Position numbers and translations under genes: made by a program. A DNA stretch of 64,000 bases from AEGEAN-183 sp964614345 (GTDB lineage Bacteria; Pseudomonadota; Gammaproteobacteria; Magnimaribacterales; Magnimaribacteraceae). Below, piece after piece: positions 48,364-57,624 of this stretch. Numbering within the stretch: position 1 is the first letter of the stretch; each line of letters starts with the position of its first letter. The stretch is from positions 1 through 64,000 of the forward strand of contig CAZTLP010000002.1 in assembly GCA_964614345.1 (NCBI GenBank), given 5' to 3'. The notes under the pieces are model-generated. The model saw only the letters and a list, made by a program, of their open reading frames with translations, made no database searches and was not told where the DNA came from.

Positions 48364-49742
48364 AGCCTGTCTCCTTCTGAGTTAATAATACCTAACTCAA
48401 AATCAGTAGCTTTGGGTGTCGAAGGATTATCTTTATCATAAAGAAGCAAGCCATCGACAAAAACCTTTTCCGTTTTAGTGTAAACACTGAAAGGGTTTCC
48501 ATCCCAAATCACTAAGTCAGCCATCTTACCGACTTCTAAAGTACCTGTTTTGCTAGATATCCCAAGTGCTTTAGCAGGGTTTAATGTAATCCATTTAATA
48601 GCTCTTGAAGGAGATATATTAAAACCAGCCCTATTGCCTGCTGCCATTGCTTTTGCTGCCTCTTGATTGAGCCTTTGAATTCCTACTGAAGAATCAGAAT
48701 GAATAATAGCGCAGCCACTACCGCCTTTAGCTTGATCAACTATCGCAGCATTTTCCCAAACCATATCGAATGCTTCATGCTTAAACCCCCACCAGTCAGC
48801 CCACATTGCAGCACAAACATTATTTTCAGCTAAGATATCTGCAACCTTATAAGCCTCAATGGCATGGTGGAAAGTTGTGACTTTATAATTAAATTCTTTA
48901 GCTATATCCAGCATCACAGCCATCTCTTCGCCCCTGTAACAATGATTTTGAATTAAGATCTCACCATCAAGAACTCCTACCAATGTCTCGAGCTCTAAAT
49001 CCCTAGTTGGAGCATATCCTAACTCCTTTGCCTCTTCTGACTTAGATTCATATTCAGCTAACTTATTTCTGTAACCTTCAGCTCTTATCCAAGCTTTACG
49101 ATAACCTGCTACATTTCCCATCCGAGTTGAGGGCTCGCTTTTTCTACTTCCATAGACCCTCTTAGGGTTCTCTCCACAAGCCATTTTTAAGGTATATGGA
49201 GCATCTGGAAATTTCATGCCCTGTACTGTTCTAGACCAAACATTTTTAAGAGTAACCCCCCTACCTCCTATCAAATTTGCCGATCCAGGTAACACATGAA
49301 AAGTAGTGATGCCACCCTTCAATGCAAGTGGCATTTGGGGGTCTTGAGTCCAAACTGAGTGTTCAGCCCAAACATGAGCAGTAACTGGGCTTGTTGATTC
49401 ATTACCATCAGAACTAGATCTTAGACCAGGAGCTGGATAGACACCCATGTGTGAATGAATATCAATTATTCCAGGAGTAACCCATTTACCATCTGCGTCT
49501 ATTGTTTGTGTATTAGCAGGTTTGTCTAAAGTTTCCCCTATAGCTTTAATTTTATTAGAAGATATTAATATACTACCGCTTATAATTTCATTACCTGTTC
49601 CAGTAAGAATTCTTGCATTCTCAATAAGAATGTCTCCGCTGTTAACCGGTTCGTAAGTTGACTCAAAGGCTGTTGTTTCTTTTGAACTTAATGTAAGAAA
49701 CGAAAAAGTTCCTATCAATACTATAAATATTAATTTTCTCAT
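48360..49742 (-). CDS. Secreted amidohydrolase (imidazolonepropionase-like)
   Basis: The 460-residue metal hydrolase has a signal peptide (about 1-24), so it works in the periplasm. The metal ligands are H96-x-H98 in I-D-I-H-S-H, later His in Q-N-H-C-Y-R and F-H-H-A-I-E, and the catalytic Asp in I-H-S-D-S-S. K-M-A-C-G-E-N may hold a bridging residue. Related enzymes hydrolyse cyclic amides or peptides. The substrate is unknown. It shares four bases with ribE upstream and four with its degenerate paralogue downstream. Confidence 0.88.
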   Translation of the reverse strand: MRKLIFIVLIGTFSFLTLSSKETTAFESTYEPVNSGDILIENARILTGTGNEIISGSILISSNKIKAIGETLDKPANTQTIDADGKWVTPGIIDIHSHMGVYPAPGLRSSSDGNESTSPVTAHVWAEHSVWTQDPQMPLALKGGITTFHVLPGSANLIGGRGVTLKNVWSRTVQGMKFPDAPYTLKMACGENPKRVYGSRKSEPSTRMGNVAGYRKAWIRAEGYRNKLAEYESKSEEAKELGYAPTRDLELETLVGVLDGEILIQNHCYRGEEMAVMLDIAKEFNYKVTTFHHAIEAYKVADILAENNVCAAMWADWWGFKHEAFDMVWENAAIVDQAKGGSGCAIIHSDSSVGIQRLNQEAAKAMAAGNRAGFNISPSRAIKWITLNPAKALGISSKTGTLEVGKMADLVIWDGNPFSVYTKTEKVFVDGLLLYDKDNPSTPKATDFELGIINSEGDRL

Positions 49743-50353
49743 TCTTCTTCTCCAGTATTTTTTAATATTTTCTTTTCATTTTCATAACTTGCCATAACAC
49801 CTTGATCTATTTCTAAATTAAGTTTGGCACCATCTTCTACGGAAAGAAGATTAGTAGACCTGATTGTCTCAGGAATAAGGTAAACAGAAAAACTTTCATC
49901 ATTTACTTTACCAACAGTTAAGCTTACTCCATTTAAGGCAACATATCCTTTGGGATGAATGTAGTGCCCCCAGCTTTCAGGTTTATCTACTAAAATTTCT
50001 ACTTCACCTTCAGCATCATTTAAACTTGCTTTGCAAGCACAGCTAATATGACCTGATAATAAATGCCCGCCTACTTCATCCCCAAACTTTAGTGATCTTT
50101 CTATATTTACTTCCGAATTTTTATTCAAGTCCCCAAGATTAGTTACTCTTAAAGTTTCTTTTATTACATCGAATGAAATTTGGTCATTAGAGTATTCTGT
50201 CACCGTCAAGCAGACTCCATTAACAGCTACACTTGCTCCTTCTTTTAAGTCCTTGTTAAATCCCTCTGGAACTTTAATTTGTAGTCTCTCCCCTTCAGAA
50301 GAACGAATTTTTTTTGATATAAGCCCCTTGGCTTCTACAATTCCTGTAAACAT
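49739..50353 (-). CDS. ribE: Riboflavin synthase alpha chain
   Basis: The 204-residue enzyme forms riboflavin from two molecules of dimethylribityllumazine. It has two similar lumazine-binding barrels. The first begins M-F-T-G-I-V-E and has N-G-V-C-L-T-V near 45. The second has G-H-I near 102 and N-G-V-S-L-T-V near 143. It lies two bases after pyrE and overlaps the amidohydrolase gene by four bases. No FMN riboswitch fits in the two-base gap. Confidence 0.96.
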   Translation of the reverse strand: MFTGIVEAKGLISKKIRSSEGERLQIKVPEGFNKDLKEGASVAVNGVCLTVTEYSNDQISFDVIKETLRVTNLGDLNKNSEVNIERSLKFGDEVGGHLLSGHISCACKASLNDAEGEVEILVDKPESWGHYIHPKGYVALNGVSLTVGKVNDESFSVYLIPETIRSTNLLSVEDGAKLNLEIDQGVMASYENEKKILKNTGEEE

Positions 50354-50355
50354 TT

Positions 50356-50982
50356 TTAACTTTTAAAAGAAGATTTAAGTTTTTTAGCTATGTCCTTTTG
50401 GTTTGTATTTTCTAAGTAAACAATAAGATTCTCTAAACTCGAGATTGAGAAAATAGGTATATTTAATTCATTTTCTAATTTCTTGCAGACTTGCTCTCCC
50501 TCGTCTTGTTCTTGTCTGTCAAGAGCTATTATGGCACCAGAAATAGTTCCTCCTGCTTCTTGAATAAGTTTTATTGAACTTTTTAGAGCAGTTCCAGCAG
50601 TAAGAACATCATCAATGATAAGTACTTTCTTATTGGTAACTGACCCAACCAGAGCGCCACCTTCACCATGATCTTTCTTCTCTTTTCTATCAAAACAAAT
50701 AGGGGTCTTTTTAGAAGCCTTCTGATTAAGTACTGTTGCTACGGCTGCAGCTAAAGGGATGCCTTTGTAAGAGGGACCAAAAATTACATCGTAATCTATA
50801 TTACATTCTGTAATCTTTTCACTATACATTTCTGCTAATTCCCCTAAATGACCAGATTCTAAAAAAGTAGCTATGTTGAAGAAATAAAGACTTTCTCTAC
50901 CTGACTTAAGAGTAAATTCTCCAAACAAAAGAGCTTCGAGGTCTATTGCTAACTCTAAGAATCTTTTTTCTATATCAGCCAT
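50356..50982 (-). CDS. pyrE: Orotate phosphoribosyltransferase
   Basis: The 208-residue enzyme makes orotidine 5'-phosphate from orotate and PRPP. It has L-K-S-G-R-E-S near residue 22, the K-D-H-G-E-G-G flexible loop near 107-113, and the PRPP loop V-L-I-I-D-D-V-L-T-A-G-T-A near 122-134. It heads a minus-strand run pyrE-ribE-amidohydrolase pair and is divergent from gmk. Confidence 0.96.
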   Translation of the reverse strand: MADIEKRFLELAIDLEALLFGEFTLKSGRESLYFFNIATFLESGHLGELAEMYSEKITECNIDYDVIFGPSYKGIPLAAAVATVLNQKASKKTPICFDRKEKKDHGEGGALVGSVTNKKVLIIDDVLTAGTALKSSIKLIQEAGGTISGAIIALDRQEQDEGEQVCKKLENELNIPIFSISSLENLIVYLENTNQKDIAKKLKSSFKS

Positions 50983-51068
50983 AACAGTCTATGAGAATCT
51001 AATAAATAATTATCTTAAGCAAGTATTGTAATTGTTTCTATCCTAGAATAACCTCATTTTAAGAAAAC

Positions 51069-51686
51069 ATGGCAAAACTTATAGTCATAGCAGCTCCTTC
51101 TGGAGCAGGAAAAACTTCACTTATTCAGGCTTTATTAGAAGAAGCCGGAGACCTTAAATTTACTCTTAGCATCTCTTATACAACTAGAGAAAAAAGAGTT
51201 ACAGAAAAACACGGAGAATCGTACTATTTTATTAGTAACAAAGAATTTAAGCATATGATTAAAGAAAAAGAATTCTTAGAATATGCTGATGTTTTTGGAG
51301 ACTTAAAGGGAACAAGTAAATCCTGGGTTGAGAATAAGATAAAAAAAGGCTGGAATGTGATTCTTGAATTAGATTGGCAAGGAGCAAGTCAAGTTAAAAA
51401 TATTTACCCGGACTCAGAAACAATATTCATCTTACCCCCTTCTTATGACGATCTAAAAATTAGGCTAAATAAAAGAGGCCTGGACAAAAAAGAGGCTATC
51501 AATAGCCGTTTAGCAGAAGCAAAGGAAGAGATTAAACAAGGTCAAAATTTTGATCACCTTATTGTGAATGATCAATTTAAAGAAGCCTTAACTGATCTAA
51601 AATCCATAATAATCTCCAATAAAGAAATAACAGACGAGAGAAAAGAGCTAGTGAGCTTTTGCTTAAGGGGTTTATTGGAAGAATAG
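51069..51686 (+). CDS. gmk: Guanylate kinase
   Basis: The 205-residue kinase phosphorylates GMP to GDP. The P-loop A-P-S-G-A-G-K-T-S is at residues 9-17, followed by S-Y-T-T-R-E-K-R near 38 and G-E-S-Y-Y-F near 51 for GMP binding. It starts the conserved gmk-rpoZ-spoT-ridA-recG series, which links guanine nucleotide supply to (p)ppGpp metabolism. Confidence 0.96.
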   Translation: MAKLIVIAAPSGAGKTSLIQALLEEAGDLKFTLSISYTTREKRVTEKHGESYYFISNKEFKHMIKEKEFLEYADVFGDLKGTSKSWVENKIKKGWNVILELDWQGASQVKNIYPDSETIFILPPSYDDLKIRLNKRGLDKKEAINSRLAEAKEEIKQGQNFDHLIVNDQFKEALTDLKSIIISNKEITDERKELVSFCLRGLLEE

Positions 51687-51704
51687 ACAGATATCCTGTA
51701 GAAT
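51675..51704 (+). promoter_or_regulatory. rpoZ promoter with GC-rich discriminator
   Basis: TTGGAA (51675-51680) and TAGAAT (51699-51704) are 18 bases apart, with GCGCGG directly after. The -35 lies inside the end of gmk. The TAGAAT-GCGCGG core repeats that of the rpsU promoter, suggesting common stringent-type control of both genes. Confidence 0.5.
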
Positions 51705-51735
51705 GCGCGGTTCATTTTTCTGAAGAAGCAATATT

Positions 51736-52008
51736 ATGGCAAGAGTTACTGTTGAAGACTGTTTAGATAAGGTACCTACTAGGTATGACTTAATTGTTTT
51801 AGCTGCAAAGAGAGCTAGGCAATTAGCTACCGGGGGTAGAAGAGCAACCTTAGAATGGGAAAATGATAAAGCTACTGTTATGGCGTTGAGAGAGATTGAA
51901 GCGGGAACAGTTACTCAGGACAACATAAACGAATTAACAGTAGATATAGCCGATCTTGAAGACGAGTTCTCTGAAGAACTTGCGGCAGAAGACCTACCTG
52001 AAGAATAA
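51736..52008 (+). CDS. rpoZ: RNA polymerase omega subunit
   Basis: The 90-residue subunit helps fold the beta-prime subunit and forms part of a ppGpp-binding site in E. coli. The diagnostic start M-A-R-V-T-V-E-D-C, then N-terminal R-Y-D-L-I-V-L-A-A-K-R-A-R-Q-L, and an acidic tail are present. It lies between gmk and spoT as in most gammaproteobacteria. Confidence 0.97.
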   Translation: MARVTVEDCLDKVPTRYDLIVLAAKRARQLATGGRRATLEWENDKATVMALREIEAGTVTQDNINELTVDIADLEDEFSEELAAEDLPEE

Positions 52009-52064
52009 TAACAGCCTAAATGAATTAATCTTTGGGTTAAATAGCCTAAAAGAGTTTTATTTCT

Positions 52065-54206
52065 ATGGAAACAATTGACGCTTTATCAGAAAAACTTTCA
52101 GATTACCTAGACTCTGGACAAGTAGAACAAGTTAATAAAGCTTTTGAATTTGCCAGTGAAGCACATATGGGCCAGTTCAGAACAAGTGGTGATCCATATG
52201 TCAGTCACCCTATAGCTGTAGCAACAATTCTAAGCTCTTACCATATGGATGAAGACAGTCTTTCTGCCGCTATGTTGCATGATGTTATTGAAGACTGTGG
52301 AGTGCCTAAAAGTGTTATCGAGAAAGAGTTTAATAAAAATGTAGCTAATCTAGTGGATGGAGTAAGTAAATTAGATCAATTAAAAATTTCTACCAGAACT
52401 GAAGCCCATGCAGAGAATTTTCAAAAAATGATTCTTGCTATGGCAAAAGACATAAGAGTAATTGTTGTTAAGTTAGCTGACCGACTTCATAACATGAGAA
52501 CTATTGAGTATCTAGATAAGGAAAAGCAAAAACTTAAAGCCAGAGAAACATTAGAGATTTATGCTCCTTTAGCTCACAGGATAGGTATGAACACTGTCTA
52601 CCGAGAACTAGAAGATAGATCTTTTAAAGTTCTTTATCCAACAAGATATAGGCGTTTAAGAGTTGCAACTAAAAAGAACAGGGGCGGTCAAAAAAGATTA
52701 CTAAAAAAAATAAAAAGAACTTTAGAAAAAAAACTTGTTGACCAGGGTATACCTGCTTACGTTGAAGGAAGAGAGAAACATATCTACAGCATCTATAGAA
52801 AAATGAAAGAAAGCCGCAGGTCATTTGAAGAGATTATGGATATAGTTGCCTTTAAAGTAATAGTAGATAACGCAGATAACTGTTACAAAACTCTTGGAGT
52901 TATCCACAGTATTTTTAAACCCATTGAAGGTCGTTTTAAAGACTTTATTTCTATTCCTAAATCTAATGGCTATCAATCCATTCATACAGGTGTAGTTGGT
53001 TTAGATGGCCAACCCATTGAATTCCAAATAAAAACAGAAGAAATGAATGAAATGGCAGAAAATGGAATAGCTTCTCATTGGATTTACAAGATGGGTGATG
53101 GAACAGAGAGTAATCCCCAAAGAAAAGCAAGGAGATGGGTAGCTGATTTACTTGAAATGAGAGACAACCTTGAATCATCGGAAGAATTTATTGAATCTGT
53201 AAAAACTGACATATTCCCTGATGAAATCTATGTATTTACTCCTGAAGGAGAAATAATTCAGCTTGTAGCTGGATCAACAGCAATTGACTTTGCGTACACA
53301 GTGCATACTGATATAGGGCATCATTGCAGAGCCTGCAGAATAAACAGGAAGCTGGCACCATTAAGCGTCCCCTTGGAGAGTGGTCAGACAGTTGAGATCT
53401 TAAGAGATAAGATTCCTCAAACTTCACCTGCTTGGCTTAATTTCGCGGTAAGCTCACGAGCTAGAAATAGCATAAGAAATTATTTAAGTAATTTAAAGAT
53501 ATCGGAAGCCAGAAAGTTAGGAAAGAAATTACTAGATCAGTCTCTGGGTCAGCATAACGTTAAATTAAGACATCTTAAAGAAGACAAACTGAAAGAGGCA
53601 CTAGATACTTTAGGTATTAAAAGTCTTAACGGATTACTTGAAGAAATTGGTCTAGGAAAGAGAGTTGGAAACGTTGTTGCCAGACAAATGATTAGTTTTC
53701 TGGATAAAAAAGGTGGAGAGAAAAGCTCAGATATTCTATCCCTAGAAATTACTGGAACAGAAGGACTGGTAGTGAATTATGCTACTTGTTGTAAACCCAT
53801 TCCCGGTGACTCTGTTATAGGTCATTTCACTACTAATGGTTTAGTGGTACACCAAGAAAGATGTAAAAATATTCTGTCAATTAGGGAAGATCCTAGTCAA
53901 TGCTTTCCTGTAAATTGGCATGAAGAATTACAGAGAGAATTTTCTACGGATATAAAAATATTAGCTTCAGATGAAGCTGGTCTACTTGCGACTATGGCAT
54001 CAGCCATAACAAACTCATCTACTAATATTGAATCTATACACACCCAAGAGCTAGATCAAGGACACATAGAATTCACTATGACCCTTCAAGTTAAAGGTAG
54101 AGATCAGCTGGCTAGTCTTATTAGAAAACTAAGAAAATTAAAAAACATACTCTCAGTGCACAGAATTCATGATCAAGAAATGAGAGAAGCACAAACCTTA
54201 CATTAA
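52065..54206 (+). CDS. spoT: Bifunctional (p)ppGpp synthetase/hydrolase
   Basis: The 713-residue enzyme controls the stringent response. The hydrolase domain is intact: H48, H72-D73 and E76-D77 of the H-D-x-x-E-D motif. The synthetase domain has E-G-R-E-K-H near 235 and R290-F-K-D293, the R-x-K-D form of bifunctional Rel/SpoT enzymes (RelA has E-x-D-D). A TGS domain (about 385-445), a conserved-Cys region with T-C-C-K-P-I-P-G-D and a C-terminal ACT domain follow. A relA paralogue is not in the window. Confidence 0.97.
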   Translation: METIDALSEKLSDYLDSGQVEQVNKAFEFASEAHMGQFRTSGDPYVSHPIAVATILSSYHMDEDSLSAAMLHDVIEDCGVPKSVIEKEFNKNVANLVDGVSKLDQLKISTRTEAHAENFQKMILAMAKDIRVIVVKLADRLHNMRTIEYLDKEKQKLKARETLEIYAPLAHRIGMNTVYRELEDRSFKVLYPTRYRRLRVATKKNRGGQKRLLKKIKRTLEKKLVDQGIPAYVEGREKHIYSIYRKMKESRRSFEEIMDIVAFKVIVDNADNCYKTLGVIHSIFKPIEGRFKDFISIPKSNGYQSIHTGVVGLDGQPIEFQIKTEEMNEMAENGIASHWIYKMGDGTESNPQRKARRWVADLLEMRDNLESSEEFIESVKTDIFPDEIYVFTPEGEIIQLVAGSTAIDFAYTVHTDIGHHCRACRINRKLAPLSVPLESGQTVEILRDKIPQTSPAWLNFAVSSRARNSIRNYLSNLKISEARKLGKKLLDQSLGQHNVKLRHLKEDKLKEALDTLGIKSLNGLLEEIGLGKRVGNVVARQMISFLDKKGGEKSSDILSLEITGTEGLVVNYATCCKPIPGDSVIGHFTTNGLVVHQERCKNILSIREDPSQCFPVNWHEELQREFSTDIKILASDEAGLLATMASAITNSSTNIESIHTQELDQGHIEFTMTLQVKGRDQLASLIRKLRKLKNILSVHRIHDQEMREAQTLH

Positions 54207-54222
54207 TTACTGGAGAAGGATT

Positions 54223-54600
54223 ATGAAAAACAAGATAGAAACGGAATCTGCCCCTAAAGCACTTGGAACTTATTCTCAAGCCATTGATACAGGTAATACT
54301 ATTTACCTTTCAGGGCAAGTTCCTTTAGATCCAAATACCATGGAACTAGTTGAAGGTGATGAAGAACAAATTAGGCAGGTATTTAAGAATATTCAGGCTG
54401 TATGCAATGCTGCTGGAGTTTCGTTAGATGATATCGTTAAGCTTAACGTTTATCTCTCAGACTTATCAGTCTTTGCTAAGGTTAATGAAGTAATGAACGA
54501 GCTTTTTTCGGAACCCTACCCAGCAAGAGCTGCTATTCAAGTAGCTAAACTACCATTAGACTCTTTGATTGAAGTTGAAGGAATAATAGTTAAGAAATAG
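54223..54600 (+). CDS. ridA: RidA-family enamine/imine deaminase
   Basis: The 125-residue protein hydrolyses reactive 2-aminoacrylate and related enamines made by PLP enzymes. Y-S-Q-A near residue 17, G-Q-V-P-L-D near 31, the catalytic Arg in P-A-R-A-A near 105 and a closing V-E-G-I are all in place. A GGAGAAGG ribosome site precedes it. It sits between spoT and recG, as in pseudomonads. Confidence 0.95.
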   Translation: MKNKIETESAPKALGTYSQAIDTGNTIYLSGQVPLDPNTMELVEGDEEQIRQVFKNIQAVCNAAGVSLDDIVKLNVYLSDLSVFAKVNEVMNELFSEPYPARAAIQVAKLPLDSLIEVEGIIVKK

Positions 54601-54615
54601 TCTTCAACACAATTT

Positions 54616-56700
54616 ATGCCCGAAGGCAGAGAAAAAAATCATCCAATACAGAACATTAGAGGTGTAGGTCCAAAAATAGCCGACACTTTGTCTAACCTTG
54701 GTATTTATCAAGTTGAAGATGCTGTCTTCCATTTACCTTATAAATATGAAGACAGAACAAACCTTACCCCTATAGGAGATGCTCCTTACGAAACCCCCTT
54801 ATTAGTAGAAGGTGAAATAGTTAAATCGACAGTAGTCTTCAGAGGTAAAAGGATGCTCATTACTGAAATATTTGATGGAACAGGAAGATTGACTATGAGA
54901 ATGTTTCACTTTGCTTTAGCTCAACATAAAAACCTTAAGAAAGGCCATAGAATAAGATGCTTTGGGACTATAAGGCATGGTCCAAAAGGGAAAGAGATGA
55001 TACACCCACAGTATCAAGTGTTTTCCCAAGATGAAGAAATTGAAATAGAAGATCACTTGACCCCAATTTACCCCTCAACTTCAAACCTTCAACAGGGTAG
55101 ATTAAGGAAATTAATTCAAGGATCTATTGTGTATTGCCAGAAAAATAATTTACTAAAAGAAAATTGGGAAAATGAAGATGAGGATGGTTTCAAAGATTTG
55201 TTAAGTGCACTAATCTTTATTCACAATCCACCAACAGAAACTAGCTTGGAAATACTTTCTGCAGGGAAACATCCAGCGCAAAGAAAATTGATTAAAGAAG
55301 AGTTGGTGGCTCATATTCTTTGTTCAGGAATGTTAAAGAGAGAAACTGAACTTAGAAAATCCCCTTTAATGCAATCTACCTCAAAACAAGAAGATTCATT
55401 GCTAGGCTCTCTGGGTTTTGAATTAACAAAAGCTCAAACTAGGGTATGGGATGAAATAAAACAGGATTTTGAAAAAGAAACTCCTATGAGAAGACTATTA
55501 CAGGGAGATGTTGGATCAGGAAAGACGGTTATAGCTGCACTTGCTACTCTGCAAGCTTCTCATAATGGTTTACAAACAGCATTTATGTGTCCCACCGAAA
55601 TTTTAGCTGAGCAACATTATGAAAATATGACTAAGTGGTTTACTGGTTTGGGCATAAAGGTAGATTTACTTTTGGGATCAACTAAAGCCAAGGATAGAAA
55701 AAGAATTCTTTCAGATTTACAAAGCGGGAAAACGCTAGTTTTATTAGGTACTCATGCGTTATTTCAGAAAGATGTTTTTTTTAAGTCCGTTGGTCTGACA
55801 ATAATCGATGAACAACATAGGTTTGGGGTTCATCAAAGATTTACATTACTTGAAAAGGGAGGTGACAAAGAAAAAAGCCCCCATCAACTAATTATGACTG
55901 CTACGCCAATACCAAGAACTCTTTCTATGACAGTCTATGGAGCATTAGATACTTCCATAATCGATGAATTGCCTCCTGGAAGAAGGCCTGTTGAAACAAC
56001 TTCTAGGCCTAATTCCATGCGCAGTAAAGTTATTAAACGTATCGAAGAAGTTTGCTTAGAAGGCCAAAGGGTTTATTGGGTTTGTACCCTTATAGAAGAT
56101 TCAGATGAACTTGAAGCACAAGCTGCAGAAGATCTTTTTAAAGAAATAAGTAAAGAAGTACCAAAAGTTAAAACAGGATTGGTTCATGGTCGTCTTAAAA
56201 AAGAAGAAAAGGACAAGGTTATAAATAGATTCAGAAAGGGTGACATACAACTTTTAGTTTGCACCACTGTTATTGAGGTAGGCGTAGATGTTCCCGAAGC
56301 TACCTTAATGATAATAGAAAATCCGGAAAGATTAGGTCTGGCTCAACTTCATCAACTAAGAGGTAGGGTTGGAAGAAAGGCTGACTCAGATTCACATTGC
56401 CTGCTTCTTTTTAAAGAGCCCCTCAGTGATCTAGCTAAAGAGAGAATAAGTACGATGGAAACCACAAATGATGGATTCGTAATAGCTGAAAAAGATCTTG
56501 AACTCAGGGGTGGTGGAGATATTCACGGATTAAGACAGTCTGGTTTAATGAACTTAAAAATAGCTAATCCTATCAGAGATTCAGATCTCTTAGAGTCTGC
56601 CCAACAAGAAGCACTCCTTATTGCTAAAACAAATGAAGTGCAAGCTAAGTCTCTTATCAGTAGGTGGGTTGGGGCGAGGCTTGATTATTCAGATTCATAG
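54616..56700 (+). CDS. recG: ATP-dependent DNA helicase RecG
   Basis: The 694-residue helicase reverses stalled forks and migrates branched DNA. An OB-fold wedge domain (about 60-150) with V-G-P-K-I at the very start is followed by motor domains. Walker A is G-D-V-G-S-G-K-T near residue 298, the D-E-x-H box is I-I-D-E-Q-H-R-F-G near 395, and motif VI appears as Q-L-R-G-R-V-G-R near 585. Its end overlaps the convergent cmoB by six bases. Confidence 0.97.
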   Translation: MPEGREKNHPIQNIRGVGPKIADTLSNLGIYQVEDAVFHLPYKYEDRTNLTPIGDAPYETPLLVEGEIVKSTVVFRGKRMLITEIFDGTGRLTMRMFHFALAQHKNLKKGHRIRCFGTIRHGPKGKEMIHPQYQVFSQDEEIEIEDHLTPIYPSTSNLQQGRLRKLIQGSIVYCQKNNLLKENWENEDEDGFKDLLSALIFIHNPPTETSLEILSAGKHPAQRKLIKEELVAHILCSGMLKRETELRKSPLMQSTSKQEDSLLGSLGFELTKAQTRVWDEIKQDFEKETPMRRLLQGDVGSGKTVIAALATLQASHNGLQTAFMCPTEILAEQHYENMTKWFTGLGIKVDLLLGSTKAKDRKRILSDLQSGKTLVLLGTHALFQKDVFFKSVGLTIIDEQHRFGVHQRFTLLEKGGDKEKSPHQLIMTATPIPRTLSMTVYGALDTSIIDELPPGRRPVETTSRPNSMRSKVIKRIEEVCLEGQRVYWVCTLIEDSDELEAQAAEDLFKEISKEVPKVKTGLVHGRLKKEEKDKVINRFRKGDIQLLVCTTVIEVGVDVPEATLMIIENPERLGLAQLHQLRGRVGRKADSDSHCLLLFKEPLSDLAKERISTMETTNDGFVIAEKDLELRGGGDIHGLRQSGLMNLKIANPIRDSDLLESAQQEALLIAKTNEVQAKSLISRWVGARLDYSDS

Positions 56701-57624
56701 TTTAGTTAAAACCAAAACTACCCTATCAGGACTTGGTAAACCTTCCACAGTTTTATCCAATCCCTGACTCAATCCATCAACTAGGGACCTAAAAGGCATC
56801 CACTTAGTTGCTCTTTGTTCTACGGGTGAGGTTTTTACTGAAGAACCTATTTTCAGTATTTTTAGACCTGATTTATTAATTAAATCTTCTAAGCCCTTCC
56901 TGGTGTGAATAAACCAAACATTAGACATGTTCGCATAAGTACTTTTGGGTATAAGAGCCTGTCCATATTCATCTGGAGCTATCAAAGTTTCTAGTATTAT
57001 CTGACCGTCTTGTTTTAAATGAGAAGCCAGTAAATTGAGATGATTTTCAGGATTTCTCTGGTGGTACAAAACCCCCATACTAAATACCAAGTCAAAACAC
57101 TTATCTGAAAAAGATATCTCTTCAACCCTTAGTGGAACCATTCTTATTTTATTTGAGTTAATGAAATGGTTTAGAGCAAGAAACTGAGTTAAATGAATGA
57201 TATTAGGCTCAAGACAAATAACAGATTCCGCGCCCTTCCCTAACATCCTAAATCCGTAATAACCATTACCTGATCCAACATCTAAAATATTTTTTCCTTT
57301 TAATTCTATGTTTAGTTCCAGAACACGCTTCCACTTCATATTTGACTGCCATTCGGCATCAATAAATATATCTTGAATTGTGAAAGGGCCCTTTCTCCAT
57401 GGCACAAGTTGCATTAAGTCTTCTTCCGTTCTTTTTTTGTCTTTACTATCCCACTTTCCTTGAACTGTAATCCCATTTTCTAAATTAACTTGGGTTTTAT
57501 TAATTAGAGGTAAGTTTGAGATTATTTGTTTCCAATTTTCGATTCGCTTATCTTTTACCTGTCCATAAGGATCTAAATCAAAAGTATTCAATAAAGTTGT
57601 CCAGTGATCGTTTAATCTGATCAT
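56695..57624 (-). CDS. cmoB: tRNA U34 carboxymethyltransferase
   Basis: The 309-residue enzyme uses carboxy-SAM to convert 5-hydroxyuridine at the wobble position into cmo5U. The SAM-type loop L-D-V-G-S-G-N-G-Y-Y-G near residue 117 and M-G-V-L-Y-H-Q-R near 187 fit CmoB. The N-terminal ~90 residues are the family-specific extension. It starts one base after the cmoA stop region and forms a two-gene unit with it. Confidence 0.95.
   Translation of the reverse strand: MIRLNDHWTTLLNTFDLDPYGQVKDKRIENWKQIISNLPLINKTQVNLENGITVQGKWDSKDKKRTEEDLMQLVPWRKGPFTIQDIFIDAEWQSNMKWKRVLELNIELKGKNILDVGSGNGYYGFRMLGKGAESVICLEPNIIHLTQFLALNHFINSNKIRMVPLRVEEISFSDKCFDLVFSMGVLYHQRNPENHLNLLASHLKQDGQIILETLIAPDEYGQALIPKSTYANMSNVWFIHTRKGLEDLINKSGLKILKIGSSVKTSPVEQRATKWMPFRSLVDGLSQGLDKTVEGLPSPDRVVLVLTKL

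Noticed and set aside
50354..50355. FMN riboswitch before ribE
   Set aside because: The gap to pyrE is two bases and no RFN-type sequence is present there.
51027..51050. Promoter for gmk (TTGTAA and TAGAAT)
   Set aside because: The spacer is only 12 bases and no better -35 box is at 16-18 bases, so I do not call it.
52900..52908. Exact DnaA box TTATCCACA, with a near match (TGTGGATAG) at 4333-4341
   Set aside because: Both are single, inside conserved coding sequence, with no cluster of boxes, AT-rich unwinding region or dnaA/dnaN/gidA neighbours, so no origin is supported.
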